Below, piece after piece: positions 10,368 to 19,013 of a DNA stretch of 64,000 nt (position 1 is the first letter of the stretch; every line of letters begins with the position of its first letter). The notes below the pieces were generated by a model. It did not search any database and was not told the origin of the DNA. It saw nothing but the letters and a program-made list of their open reading frames with translations. The position numbers and the translations under genes were made by a program. The stretch comes from Ruminococcus sp. (GTDB lineage: Bacteria > Bacillota > Clostridia > Oscillospirales > Ruminococcaceae). Location: assembly GCF_016287535.1 (NCBI RefSeq), contig NZ_JAEFAJ010000001.1, positions 264,323 through 328,322 on the forward strand, written 5' to 3'.

Positions 10368-11327
10368 TCAGAACGCTTCATAGTCACGAACTACTTCCTT
10401 GGGATCAGACTCCATACCAAGCCTGTTAAGGAGCTCACGGGCTGCATTGTAGCCCATCTTCTTCTGTCTGTTGTTCATGGCGGCAACTTCAAGTATGACC
10501 GCAAGATTACGTCCCGGCTTTACAGGTATGGTAAGAGAAGGGATCTTTACGCCGAGAAGGCTGACGAATTCCGTATCAACGCCCATTCTGTCGTATACCT
10601 TTTCGGAATTCCACTGTTCGAGCTCAACAACAAGATCTATCTTCTCTGTCATCTTTACAGCACCTATACCGAAAAGACGACGCGCATTGATTATACCGAT
10701 ACCGCGGAGTTCAAGAAAATGACGGATATTGTCGGGCGAGCTTCCCACAAGGCTGATATTAGATACCTTTCTGATCTCGACAGCGTCATCAGCAACAAGA
10801 CGGTGACCTCTTTTAACGAGCTCGATAGCCGTTTCGCTCTTGCCGACACCGCTTTCACCTGTTATGAATACGCCTTCGCCGTATATCTCAATAAGTACGC
10901 CGTGTCTCGTAACTCTCGGTGCAAGATTAAGATTCAGAAATGCTATCAGTCCTGACATAAAGTTTGATGTGCTTTCCTTGCTTCTGAGGAGAGGTACCTC
11001 GTATTCCTTGGCAAGTTCAAGCATTTCCGCAAAATACGGAAGCTCTCTCGTGATTATAAGGGCAGGTATCCTCTGTGCGAACAGGAGCTGCAGACGCTCC
11101 TTCCTTGTTTTTTCATCGATAGTGGAGAGATACGCGAACTCCATCTTACCGATTATCTGTATGCGCTCAGGATTGAAATACTCATAGAATCCCATGAGCT
11201 GAAGTCCGGGACGATTGACATCGTTCTCGTCGATCATTACCTCGTTGGCGTCTTTGGGTATATATATTGTCTCAAGCTTGAATTCATCAATGACGCGCTG
11301 AAGTGACACCTTAAAATTTTCTGCCAT
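10368..11327 (-). CDS. hprK: HPr kinase/phosphorylase
   Basis: Bifunctional sensor of carbon catabolite repression: phosphorylates or dephosphorylates Ser46 of the PTS protein HPr. 319 aa. Walker A GESGVGKS is at 157-164, the catalytic His is in TRHGVLIEIYG (about residue 142), and LRGIGIINARRLFG is the family signature. Downstream murB starts 39 bases later. In a fibre degrader this is the expected start of CcpA-type control of carbohydrate genes. Confidence 0.96.
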   Translation of the reverse strand: MAENFKVSLQRVIDEFKLETIYIPKDANEVMIDENDVNRPGLQLMGFYEYFNPERIQIIGKMEFAYLSTIDEKTRKERLQLLFAQRIPALIITRELPYFAEMLELAKEYEVPLLRSKESTSNFMSGLIAFLNLNLAPRVTRHGVLIEIYGEGVFITGESGVGKSETAIELVKRGHRLVADDAVEIRKVSNISLVGSSPDNIRHFLELRGIGIINARRLFGIGAVKMTEKIDLVVELEQWNSEKVYDRMGVDTEFVSLLGVKIPSLTIPVKPGRNLAVILEVAAMNNRQKKMGYNAARELLNRLGMESDPKEVVRDYEAF

Positions 11328-11366
11328 AACAAACTCCGTTCTCCGATCACTGACCGGGAATTATTT

Positions 11367-12569
11367 TCAGCCGATTACGTATGAATCATATCCGCATTCG
11401 ACTATCTCATCCTTTGCATCAAGCAATTCCTGTACACCTGCAGCCGAACCTGATACACGAACGGCAACATTGAATTCGTCAAGATCTTCTCCTAAAAGAT
11501 CAAGCATTTTCTTTACATTTTCAGCAGGAGTGCCGCTGAACTCGTAAACCGTATCAGCAGTATAAACGCCGTAGCTTATAGCATCAAGATCAATGTTAAG
11601 TACCACTGTATTGACCTTGAGCAGCATTGGCTGAAGAACGTCCTTTTTGCCTCTGAGAATATCGGAAGCGTTTACTTCAAGAAGCATTTTTGAATTATTG
11701 TGCATAGCCTTGTCGTACATCAGGTTTGCAGCGGAGGTAAGCGCCATATACCTGTCAGAAGCGGCATATTTGTCGCCAAGGAATTCAATGTCCGACTGCC
11801 TGAAATCCGGGAAAACGAAGTCGGAACATACTATCCTGTCGAAACCTGCCGAAGTTATCTCATCAACTATGTCGGCATTATAGTTTACAGCTGCCTCGGA
11901 AAACGGATTCATCCACGGTCTGCCGCCTGCCTCAAGACTGTTGTCGATCCAGAGCGTTCCGTCCACATACGCAAGGTAACTCATATTCTGGAAGTACATC
12001 GGGACCACACTGTCATCAAAGGTGCTGACAAGAGCCACCGGTTTATAGCCTGCTGAGGATATGGCGGAGGCAATATCCTTCGCCCGCATCGAACCATTGA
12101 CGATACCGGAAGAAGTGGCATAATAATTATTCGTTGCATAATATATCTCACCGCCGCTGACCTTCAGGGGCACCTCGATGTACTCGATCTTTCCGTCAGC
12201 GGGAACACGCTTCAGCGCACTCTTCAGAGTACTGCTGTCCGTAAGGTCGGCAGTATTCAGTGAAAACGCCTTGAAGCGTTCGATCACAAAAGGCGCAGCT
12301 GCCGTTGTATCCTCCTGAACGATTTGTTCGCCGTTTTCATCCGTTACGACTTCTTCCTCAAAAACAGGTGAAGTCGTAGTAACTGTATCGCCTGTTTTCT
12401 TTGAATAGTAGTTTATCAGCGGACCGGCAACACTGAAACCGATAAAAAAGATTCCGCCGACGAGAAGCAAAGTCAGACCTATAGAAAAAGCTTTACCGAC
12501 AGGACTTTTTCCGTAGTAATTCTTTTCCTTGGTCTTGTAGATCTTCCTGCCTTTATTTTTGAACTTCAT
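11367..12569 (-). CDS. Membrane-anchored glycosidase-like protein (DUF4015 type)
   Basis: 400 aa. A cytoplasmic basic N-terminus is followed by one membrane segment at about 27-50 (SIGLTLLLVGGIFFIGFSVAG) and a Thr/Glu-rich linker, so the rest is extracellular. Near residue 215 WMNPFSEAAVNYNADIVDEI followed by GFDRIVCSDFVFP resembles the strand-helix-strand block of the putative glycosyl hydrolase family PF13200, where an aspartate ends a barrel strand. The C-terminal half fits a TIM barrel. Substrate is unknown. It lies 34 bases after the Rnf-like A gene and 39 bases before hprK, so it belongs to the same operon, but no functional link is evident. Confidence 0.65.
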   Translation of the reverse strand: MKFKNKGRKIYKTKEKNYYGKSPVGKAFSIGLTLLLVGGIFFIGFSVAGPLINYYSKKTGDTVTTTSPVFEEEVVTDENGEQIVQEDTTAAAPFVIERFKAFSLNTADLTDSSTLKSALKRVPADGKIEYIEVPLKVSGGEIYYATNNYYATSSGIVNGSMRAKDIASAISSAGYKPVALVSTFDDSVVPMYFQNMSYLAYVDGTLWIDNSLEAGGRPWMNPFSEAAVNYNADIVDEITSAGFDRIVCSDFVFPDFRQSDIEFLGDKYAASDRYMALTSAANLMYDKAMHNNSKMLLEVNASDILRGKKDVLQPMLLKVNTVVLNIDLDAISYGVYTADTVYEFSGTPAENVKKMLDLLGEDLDEFNVAVRVSGSAAGVQELLDAKDEIVECGYDSYVIG

Positions 12570-12603
12570 TGTTAATTGTCTCTCCTATATCAGTATATTG
12601 CGC

Positions 12604-13176
12604 TTACTTCAGCGAATATACTGCCATTGATATGATTCCGAGGTAAACAAGCATTGCAGGAAATCCCCTGAACGAAGCAGGTACCTTAGATGAATTTAGT
12701 TTACTGTACGCAGCCGTAAGCATCAAAGCCGCTATGATAAATCCGACGCCGGCTTCAAGTCCAGCGCCTGCATACTCTGCAAAGCTGTACATCAGCCCGT
12801 CCATGACAGATCTTTCATGTACTGTGAAAAGAGTTCCCATAACCGCACAGTTGAAAGCTGACACATGAACATATCTGCGCAGTTCTTCAAATCTTGAGCC
12901 GCCTAAAAAATACAAAGCCGTGAGAAGAAGAACATACAGCACTCCGATCACTGCCGTATATAAAAGCAGTCTGAGCTCAGATACAGTTGTAGGGAGCATA
13001 AGGTCGATCAGATACGCGGCAGAAGCTCCTGCGGTGGTAAAGAACGTAATTACAAAAGCTGTCGCAACAAGATTCTTTTTCCCTCCGGCAGCAATAAAGA
13101 TCGTACTCGTTCCCAGCGCCTGGGAAAGAATAAGATTTGCCGCAAGCAGAGTGATAAGATCATTGACCAGAAACAT
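12604..13176 (-). CDS. RnfA/NqrE-like membrane protein lacking one cluster cysteine
   Basis: 190 aa with about six membrane segments, the length and layout of RnfA. The RnfA half-channel loop LGLCPFMGVS aligns here with LGTSTIFIAAG, so the iron-sulfur cysteine is Ser24; the second loop keeps NCAV with Cys110. PxxFRG near the C-terminus is also conserved (VPASFRGFP). The start is ATG at 13176, 8 bases after AAGGAG; an in-frame GTG at 13185 overlaps that site. It overlaps the E-like gene by 17 bases. RnfB, RnfC and RnfG, which carry the soluble and flavin redox centres, are not encoded nearby. A role in electron transfer is therefore doubtful. Confidence 0.78.
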   Translation of the reverse strand: MFLVNDLITLLAANLILSQALGTSTIFIAAGGKKNLVATAFVITFFTTAGASAAYLIDLMLPTTVSELRLLLYTAVIGVLYVLLLTALYFLGGSRFEELRRYVHVSAFNCAVMGTLFTVHERSVMDGLMYSFAEYAGAGLEAGVGFIIAALMLTAAYSKLNSSKVPASFRGFPAMLVYLGIISMAVYSLK

Positions 13177-13795
13177 CGTTATCACTCCTTACTTCATTGC
13201 TTTCATTCCTGAAAAAGCTTCTTATCCAGCGGTACGCTCCGCACATAAGACCAAGGAATATGAATCCACCGAAGGGCTTTGAAAGACCGTCGATCAGAGT
13301 ATTTATATCAACGATCCTGTTGTTTATCGTACCATATGCAAGAAGCTCACGGAGCAGTCCCGTGATCAGCATAACAGCGTCAAAGCCGAGTATGCAGAAG
13401 AAAAGCGATACGATCATATCGGCTTTCTTCATGCGGAAGAACTTCGCCTCGGTCTGCAGGACAATAAGCGAATTGACCGCTATAAGCGGAAAAAATATTC
13501 CTATCCTCGATATCGAATCAGGGTAGATAACACTTGCGGTAAGTCTGACAGGAATGTATACAACAGCCGATATTACCGCATATATTATGATCTTAACGGT
13601 ATAAGGCAGCTTTGACGGAACAAATGAAGAAATAAGCACTGAAATAAAGGTTATCGCAGAAAAGGCATAGATCAGCGCCCATGCATTTTTCAATGTATCG
13701 CCGCATACAATGACAGGCGATATAACCATAAGTCCGGACAGGACTATGTTTTCTCCGAGGATGCCGCCCATAAGAGCTTTTTTGTGTTTATTCAC
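13160..13795 (-). CDS. RnfE/NqrD-like membrane protein lacking both cluster cysteines
   Basis: 211 aa with about six membrane segments. It follows RnfE closely in layout: the first loop reads VISPVIV where RnfE has GLCPLLAV, and the second reads IGIFFPLIAVNSLIV where RnfE has LGIFIPLIVTNCIVV. Both cysteines that hold the intramembrane 2Fe-2S cluster in Rnf/Nqr are serines (Ser26 and Ser109). The TEAKFF segment after the second loop matches RAEAFA of RnfE. The start is GTG at 13795, 8 bases after GGAGGG. The gene overlaps the D-like gene by 8 bases and the A-like gene by 17, so the three are translationally coupled. Confidence 0.78.
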   Translation of the reverse strand: MNKHKKALMGGILGENIVLSGLMVISPVIVCGDTLKNAWALIYAFSAITFISVLISSFVPSKLPYTVKIIIYAVISAVVYIPVRLTASVIYPDSISRIGIFFPLIAVNSLIVLQTEAKFFRMKKADMIVSLFFCILGFDAVMLITGLLRELLAYGTINNRIVDINTLIDGLSKPFGGFIFLGLMCGAYRWIRSFFRNESNEVRSDNDVSGQ

Positions 13796-14774
13796 TCAGT
13801 GCGCCCTCCTCTTCTGTCTGACATGATATAAGACCGCGGCCTGTCTCATACTCCATTGCCGCTGTCTCTATCTTATTCTCAAGGTTCCTGAAGCCGAGCG
13901 CAACGGGAGTAAACAGAACGGAAACTATCACTATAGCGTTCTCCTTTGCGCCTGTAAGCACAAGGATATATGATACGACTCCCACAAACAAGCCATAGAA
14001 AAACGCATAATAATCACGCTTCGGGGCTATCCTGACATCAGAAATGATGTATACAGCAGCAAAAAGGACCATATTCGTAACAAGCGAATATTTGAGGGAA
14101 TCGGTGCGCGATTGTACAGCAGGCGTAACAACAGCGAGAAAACCTGTGCCGAAGATCGTTCCTATAAACGCTCCTGCAGAGATACTGCGCCTGAATATAA
14201 GCACTCCCGCCGCAACCGCGAGGAGAAGAATGCTTACCGCCCCCGACGGACCGCTGAAATTACCGAGAAGTATCTCAAAATCCGAGTGTTTGAACACACC
14301 TGTAAAATTGAACGTGTGGGAAGCAGAGTTCACAAGTGCGGAAGGGGCTTCAAAAACGCCCGTTTTGACGTGCGGCTCCGTAAACTGCAGCAGCTTTCGC
14401 CCCCACGATGTGAGAACAAAAACATATCCGGCTGCCGCAGGAGAAAAAATCATATTAAGACGCCCGCCGAATATATTCTTTGCAGCGACAACAGCAAATA
14501 CCACAGCTATAAAAGCGATCTTAAAATCCATGACTGCCGGAAACATAAGTGCCAGTATCAGCGCATCCGACGTACAGGTAAGGTCATCTGCCGAAAACTT
14601 ACGCTTCATCAGTCTTAAAGAGACAAGCTCGGCAAAGACCGCAGCTGCGATACATACACCCGCAAGAACAACAGAACGTATACCGTAATAGAAGTAAGAC
14701 ATCAGTTCAAGCGTGAGGAGAGTGAGCATTATATCGAGCCAGATAAGACGTTCTTTTCTTGCTTTCTTCAGCAT
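13788..14774 (-). CDS. RnfD/NqrB-like membrane protein
   Basis: 328 aa, about nine to ten membrane segments. Family features include KNIFGGRLNMIFSPAAAGYVF (compare KQLYGG...NPFNPAMIGYV of RnfD) and, in the second half, YIISDVRIAPKRDYYAFFYG (compare FILTDPVTAS...RLIFG). The region where RnfD has its covalently flavinylated threonine (S-G-A-T type motif) reads VNSASHTFNF, and no clear ApbE target motif is present; one Thr survives there, so flavin attachment cannot be fully excluded. It overlaps the rpe stop by 7 bases. Most likely a membrane subunit that works with the following E- and A-like proteins. Confidence 0.78.
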   Translation of the reverse strand: MLKKARKERLIWLDIMLTLLTLELMSYFYYGIRSVVLAGVCIAAAVFAELVSLRLMKRKFSADDLTCTSDALILALMFPAVMDFKIAFIAVVFAVVAAKNIFGGRLNMIFSPAAAGYVFVLTSWGRKLLQFTEPHVKTGVFEAPSALVNSASHTFNFTGVFKHSDFEILLGNFSGPSGAVSILLLAVAAGVLIFRRSISAGAFIGTIFGTGFLAVVTPAVQSRTDSLKYSLVTNMVLFAAVYIISDVRIAPKRDYYAFFYGLFVGVVSYILVLTGAKENAIVIVSVLFTPVALGFRNLENKIETAAMEYETGRGLISCQTEEEGALSE

Positions 14775-15427
14775 ATCATATCTTCCTTCAGAGCATTTGC
14801 AGCTGCAGCCATATCCGCAGCATGGAAAAGATAGCTTCCCGACACAAGAACATTTGCTCCTGCCCTGCGGACAACAGCGGCTGTCTCACTGTTAATGCCT
14901 CCGTCAACTTCAACATTCACATCAAGTCCCATTTCGGTTATCTTTGACCTGATGCTTCTTATCTTGTCAACAGTCTCCGGAATAAAGCTCTGTCCGCCGA
15001 ATCCGGGTTCCACAGTCATTACAAGCACCATATCAAGATAGGGCAGGAGGTCAAATACAGTCTCCGCAGGTGTCGCAGGCTTCAGCGCGACAGCAGGACT
15101 GACACCGCAACTCCTTATGGCTTTGAGCGTCTCGGCAGGATCGCTGTCACTCTCAACATGGAATGATATTATATCCGCTCCTGCTTCGGCAAAGCGCTTT
15201 ATATACTTTGCAGGTTCCTTTATCATAAGATGTACATCAAGAGTTATGTCAGACTGTTTCCTGACCTGCTGAAGTATCGGCAGACCAAAAGTAATATTAT
15301 TAACAAAAATACCGTCCATAACATCAAAATGCAGCATTTCGATGCCGCTGTTTTTGAGTTTGAGTACCTCACTGCCCAGATTGAGCATATCGGCACTTAA
15401 AACAGACGCCGAAACATAATTTTTCAA
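14768..15427 (-). CDS. rpe: Ribulose-phosphate 3-epimerase
   Basis: Interconverts ribulose 5-phosphate and xylulose 5-phosphate in the pentose phosphate pathway. 219 aa. Conserved blocks are the metal-binding LHFDVMDGIFV, LDVHLMI, and VMTVEPGFGGQSF followed by VEVDGGIN. The start is TTG at 15427. It is the first gene of the long operon and overlaps the Rnf-like D gene. Confidence 0.95.
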   Translation of the reverse strand: MKNYVSASVLSADMLNLGSEVLKLKNSGIEMLHFDVMDGIFVNNITFGLPILQQVRKQSDITLDVHLMIKEPAKYIKRFAEAGADIISFHVESDSDPAETLKAIRSCGVSPAVALKPATPAETVFDLLPYLDMVLVMTVEPGFGGQSFIPETVDKIRSIRSKITEMGLDVNVEVDGGINSETAAVVRRAGANVLVSGSYLFHAADMAAAANALKEDMIC

Positions 15428-15498
15428 TCTATCACTTCTTCCGAATTCATTCGCTTTTTTGAAAGCAATAACTTATCTTTAAAAATCCATACACTATT

Positions 15499-15527
15499 AT
15501 TATATAATATTTATTCGTGAACGTCAA
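15499..15527 (-). promoter_or_regulatory. Promoter of the rpe-to-dnaE operon
   Basis: Minus strand TTGACG, 17 bases, TATAAT, 72 bases before the rpe start. No further strong promoter was found inside the operon, where gaps are all under 45 bases. Confidence 0.75.
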
Positions 15528-15643
15528 TATGAAGTCTTATTTTTTTATATAATTTTTCAGCTCAGGCAGCTAAGTTAAATATATTTCTTTTTAATATTGT
15601 CCATGCACAAACTCATAATGTTATACTGAACGGAGGTAATCAT

Positions 15644-16327
15644 ATGTTTTTTGAACTTCTCAGGAACCTTTTCTTTTTTGCGCTCCATATCGAAAATCCT
15701 TCTGTTTTCCCTAAACCTCTTTCCAAAAAGGATGAAGAGGAATGCTTCAGCAGAATGAAGACTGGCGATACTGCAGCTCGCAGCAGGCTTATAGAGCATA
15801 ATCTCCGGCTTGTTGCTCACATTGTAAAAAAATACGCCGTAACTGCTGACGAACAGGATGATCTTATATCCGTCGGAACTATCGGGCTTATAAAAGCTGT
15901 TTCCTCCTTCGACTGTTCCAAAGGTGCAAAGTTTGCAACTTACGCAAGCCGATGCATTGAAAACGAAATACTCATGCAGTTCAGAGCATCAAAAAAATCA
16001 GCCGGCGATATCTACATAAGCGAACCTGTTGAAACTGATAAGGACGGCAATTCACTCACTCTTATGGATATTATTGACGACGGGGCAGACATACACGAAC
16101 AGGTTGATATGCTTATACGTTCAAGACAGCTGTACTCTTTTCTCAGGCAGTGCCTTGATGAACGGAGCTTTGAAATAATAGTCTACAGATACGGTCTGTA
16201 CGGAACATCTCCGCATACCCAGAACGAAACAGCCGCAAAACTCGGCATATCGCGTTCATATGTTTCAAGGCTCGAAAAGAAGGCTATCAGCGACCTGAAA
16301 AAAATGTTCGATGATTCAGAGCTCTGA
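15644..16327 (+). CDS. sigK: SigK-like sporulation-type sigma factor
   Basis: 227 aa sigma-70 family protein. Region 2 contains LIEHNLRLVAHIVKKYA, DLISVGTIGLIKAVSSFD and FATYASRCIENEILM, nearly the wording of Bacillus SigK; region 4 ends LGISRSYVSRLEKKAI. The N-terminus FFFALHIENPSVFPKPLS matches the SigK pro-region and start of the mature protein. The gene is uninterrupted, unlike the split sigK of B. subtilis. SigK drives late mother-cell genes in spore formers; ruminococci are usually not seen to sporulate, so the role here is open. GGAGG lies 8 bases before the ATG. Confidence 0.88.
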   Translation: MFFELLRNLFFFALHIENPSVFPKPLSKKDEEECFSRMKTGDTAARSRLIEHNLRLVAHIVKKYAVTADEQDDLISVGTIGLIKAVSSFDCSKGAKFATYASRCIENEILMQFRASKKSAGDIYISEPVETDKDGNSLTLMDIIDDGADIHEQVDMLIRSRQLYSFLRQCLDERSFEIIVYRYGLYGTSPHTQNETAAKLGISRSYVSRLEKKAISDLKKMFDDSEL

Positions 16328-16342
16328 TAAATCAAATATCAT

Positions 16343-16371
16343 TTGAATTCACCCTTCTGCTATGTTATAAT
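16343..16371 (+). promoter_or_regulatory. Promoter of the HD hydrolase gene
   Basis: TTGAAT, 17 bases, TATAAT with TGT in front of the -10. It ends 31 bases before the next start codon. Confidence 0.75.
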
Positions 16372-16402
16372 AATATAAAAAGCAGATAAGGAGCGCATAT
16401 CC

Positions 16403-16846
16403 ATGATCTACACCGACCTTACACGCAAAGCTATGAAGCTCGCCTATGACGCACATCACGGACAGCTTGACAAAAGCGGTGTTCCGTATATCTTCCACCC
16501 ATTTCATCTTGCTGAGCAGATGAACGATGAGTATACGACCTGCGCAGCTCTGCTGCATGACGTCGTCGAGGATACGGACGTAACACTAAAGGAGCTTGAA
16601 GCCATATTCCCTTCTGAGGTAACAGAAGCGGTAAAGCTGCTGACTCACAGCAAAAACACGGATTATTTCGACTATGTAAGGGAAATTGGTACAAACAGAA
16701 TAGCAAAAGCCGTAAAGCTCGCGGATCTCAGGCATAACTCCGACATGAGCCGTCTTGGCGGAACAGAACCTGCAGAGTCCGCTGAAACCGCAAAACGTCT
16801 CGAAAAATATGCCGCTGCTATAACGCTCCTGTCGGAAGGAAAATAA
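16403..16846 (+). CDS. Small HD-domain alarmone hydrolase-like protein
   Basis: 147 aa, a stand-alone HD domain like the hydrolase half of Rel/SpoT and animal Mesh1. Metal-site residues are visible: HHGQ at 18-21, the first metal His in YIFHPF (His32), His52-Asp53 in LLHDVVEDT with Glu56-Asp57, and the later Asp in KLADLRHN. By family it would remove pyrophosphate from (p)ppGpp, but such small proteins have also been shown to act on other phosphorylated nucleotides. It sits between the sigma factor gene and the replication-loader pair with its own promoter. Confidence 0.78.
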   Translation: MIYTDLTRKAMKLAYDAHHGQLDKSGVPYIFHPFHLAEQMNDEYTTCAALLHDVVEDTDVTLKELEAIFPSEVTEAVKLLTHSKNTDYFDYVREIGTNRIAKAVKLADLRHNSDMSRLGGTEPAESAETAKRLEKYAAAITLLSEGK

Positions 16847-16890
16847 AAAAATGCACGATATTTTTCGTCACTGATTGTACAATTTGCATG

Positions 16891-16919
16891 GTGACAACTT
16901 TGACGAAATATGTTATAAT
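16891..16919 (+). promoter_or_regulatory. Promoter of the DnaD-DnaC pair
   Basis: GTGACA, 17 bases, TATAAT with an extended TGT -10. It ends 33 bases before the TTG start. Confidence 0.7.
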
Positions 16920-16952
16920 GATTCTTGCAGTATTTTTACGGAGGTGTCTTTT

Positions 16953-17936
16953 TTGGAATTCAAGGTAAACTGCGGAATATGGGGAGCCATGTTCGGCGTT
17001 CCCGGTATTGTTGCGGAAAATTTTCTTAAACTCGCCACCGGCGGACAAATAAAGGTGCTTCTGTATCTGCTGAGATATTCGGGAAAGATGTGTTCACTTG
17101 ACGAGATATCGTCCAATACGGGCGTTGGTCCCGATGAAGTTGAAGAGGCTATTCTTTTCTGGCAGCAGGCAAACGTCCTCAGTCCTCAGAACAGCCCGGA
17201 TACCTTACAGGTAAGACCGCTGATGTCAAATCCTCAGCCCCCCGAAGTCACAGCAGAACCTGTTCAGAATATTTCCAGTGCTGTTCCTGACCATAAGTCC
17301 AATTACAGCAGCTCGGAAATAGCTGCTATTATGAAGGACTCGCAGGATATAAGAGAGCTTTTCAAGATCTCCGAAGGTATACTCGGAACTCTCAAAAACG
17401 GACAGATGAACTCAATAATCTGGATGTACGACCACCTCGGCTTAAAAAAGGAAGTCATCATCACCCTGCTCACCTACTGCGCTTCAATCGAAAAGACCAA
17501 TACGGCTTATTTTGAAAAGGTCGCTGCCGACTGGGCGGAAAATGATATCAACAGCATGGCTGCTGCTCAGGAGGAAATAGAACGTCTGAGCGCTTCGAGA
17601 GACTACATAGCAGGTATAATGAAGTGCTTCGAGATGACACGCCGTCCCACATCAAAACAAGCTGAATTCATTCAGCAGTGGAAAAATGCCGGATTTGATC
17701 TTGAGCTCATACACTATGCCTACGAAAAAACTATTGAACAGATAAACAAACTTAGCTTCGACTATATAAACAAGATCCTTGTATCATGGAACGACAGCGG
17801 TTTCAGGACCGCCAAGGATGTAAAGGCTGCAGAAACAAATTTCAGGAAGAAAAAGAAAAACTCTTCTTCCGGAAACGGAAACGGCGATTCTGACATTGAG
17901 GAATACAAGTCCGTTATAAACAAATTCCTGTATTAA
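16953..17936 (+). CDS. DnaD-domain primosome protein
   Basis: 327 aa. The N-terminal half has a winged-helix-like segment (LLYLLRYSGKMCSLDEISSNTGV), then a Pro/Ser-rich linker. The C-terminal half (about 215-285) contains the DnaB_2/DnaD C-terminal helices with ISFDYINKILVSW-type wording (LSFDYINKILVSWNDSGF), which bind DNA and DnaB-type helicase. The start is TTG at 16953, 6 bases after GGAGGTG; earlier in-frame codons lack a site. It sits 10 bases before the DnaC-like loader, as dnaB-dnaI do in Bacillus. Likely acts in helicase loading at origin or restart. Confidence 0.85.
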   Translation: MEFKVNCGIWGAMFGVPGIVAENFLKLATGGQIKVLLYLLRYSGKMCSLDEISSNTGVGPDEVEEAILFWQQANVLSPQNSPDTLQVRPLMSNPQPPEVTAEPVQNISSAVPDHKSNYSSSEIAAIMKDSQDIRELFKISEGILGTLKNGQMNSIIWMYDHLGLKKEVIITLLTYCASIEKTNTAYFEKVAADWAENDINSMAAAQEEIERLSASRDYIAGIMKCFEMTRRPTSKQAEFIQQWKNAGFDLELIHYAYEKTIEQINKLSFDYINKILVSWNDSGFRTAKDVKAAETNFRKKKKNSSSGNGNGDSDIEEYKSVINKFLY

Positions 17937-17946
17937 GGAGGTCAAA

Positions 17947-18909
17947 ATGGACAGCGAGATTTTCGAGAAGGCGCAGTCTATAATAAATAACAGACGTATC
18001 AGGGCTGAAAGCGAAAATGAAGCACGTATACGCGATGTCAATGATAAGATACCTCAGATACGCGAAATAAACGAGGTCCTTTTCAACACAGGAAAGGAGC
18101 TCATATCCATAATATCCAACGGAAAAGGCAAGGACGTGTCACAGAAGATAGAGCAGCTGAAACAGTACAATCTCGGCGCACAGGCAATGTCAAGAAAGAT
18201 ACTGAAGGAACACGGATATCCAGAGGATTACCTTGATATGCATTATACCTGCCCGAAATGCTGTGACAGAGGCTATAACGGCAGTAACTTCTGCGACTGC
18301 TTAAAAACTCTCTGCGGAAAGCTCGCCGCAGATGAACTCAACAAGAATTCACAGCTCAAACTTTCAAGCTTTGACAGCTTCTCCCTCTCCTATTATTCCG
18401 GAGAAAACTATCAGGCTATGAAGAATATCCTTGAATACACGAAGCAGTATGCCGCAACTTTCTCGGAGAACTCAAAAAGCATTCTTATGTTCGGTCATAC
18501 AGGTCTCGGAAAGACCCACCTTTCCCTTGCTATCGCAAAAACAGTGCTTGAAAAGGGCTACGGTGTCATATATGACTCTGCAATAAATATACTCAGGAAT
18601 ATTGAAAAGGAACATTTCAGCTATGAGCATTCGTCTGAAATGATAGACCTTGTTATGAATACCGACCTGCTCATACTTGACGATATCGGCACAGAATATG
18701 AGTCTCCTTTTTACAACGCTACGATATACAATATCATAAATACCCGTCTCAACTGCGGAAAGCCTTCGATCATAAGCACAAATCTTGATTTTGAAGGAAT
18801 TTCAAGACGTTATGATAAACGTGTTATGTCAAGGATAGTTTCCATGTATTCCTGTCTTGAATTCAGGGGCGAGGATGTCAGGCTCCAGAAAAGAAAAAAC
18901 AACGCATAA
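17947..18909 (+). CDS. DnaC/DnaI-type helicase loader ATPase
   Basis: 320 aa. An N-terminal helical part is followed by a zinc-finger-like segment with CPKCCDRGYNG and FCDC near residues 100-118, then an AAA+ core: Walker A GHTGLGKTH at about 183, Walker B LLILDDIGTE, sensor IISTN, and an arginine-rich end RRYDKRVMSRI. This fits the ATPase that loads the replicative helicase. GGAGG lies 6 bases before the ATG. It is translated from the same mRNA as the DnaD-like gene and is followed by a strong terminator. Confidence 0.9.
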   Translation: MDSEIFEKAQSIINNRRIRAESENEARIRDVNDKIPQIREINEVLFNTGKELISIISNGKGKDVSQKIEQLKQYNLGAQAMSRKILKEHGYPEDYLDMHYTCPKCCDRGYNGSNFCDCLKTLCGKLAADELNKNSQLKLSSFDSFSLSYYSGENYQAMKNILEYTKQYAATFSENSKSILMFGHTGLGKTHLSLAIAKTVLEKGYGVIYDSAINILRNIEKEHFSYEHSSEMIDLVMNTDLLILDDIGTEYESPFYNATIYNIINTRLNCGKPSIISTNLDFEGISRRYDKRVMSRIVSMYSCLEFRGEDVRLQKRKNNA

Positions 18910-18915
18910 AAGTTC

Positions 18916-18956
18916 AGCTCCCGGAAGCATTTTCAAACAGCTTCCGGGAGCTTTTT
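18916..18956 (+). terminator. Terminator after the DnaC-like gene
   Basis: A perfect 13-bp stem (18916-18928 with 18940-18952) with an 11-base loop, followed by five T. Confidence 0.93.
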
Positions 18957-19013
18957 CGCTATTATGCTGCTAAAATAACTTCAGGCTGCTCCTGCAGGTA
19001 TTCTCACAGACTT

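Noticed and set aside
14112..14688. Long plus-strand frames opposite the RnfD-like gene
   Set aside because: Low-complexity Ala/Thr/Arg shadows of a membrane protein gene, no start signals.
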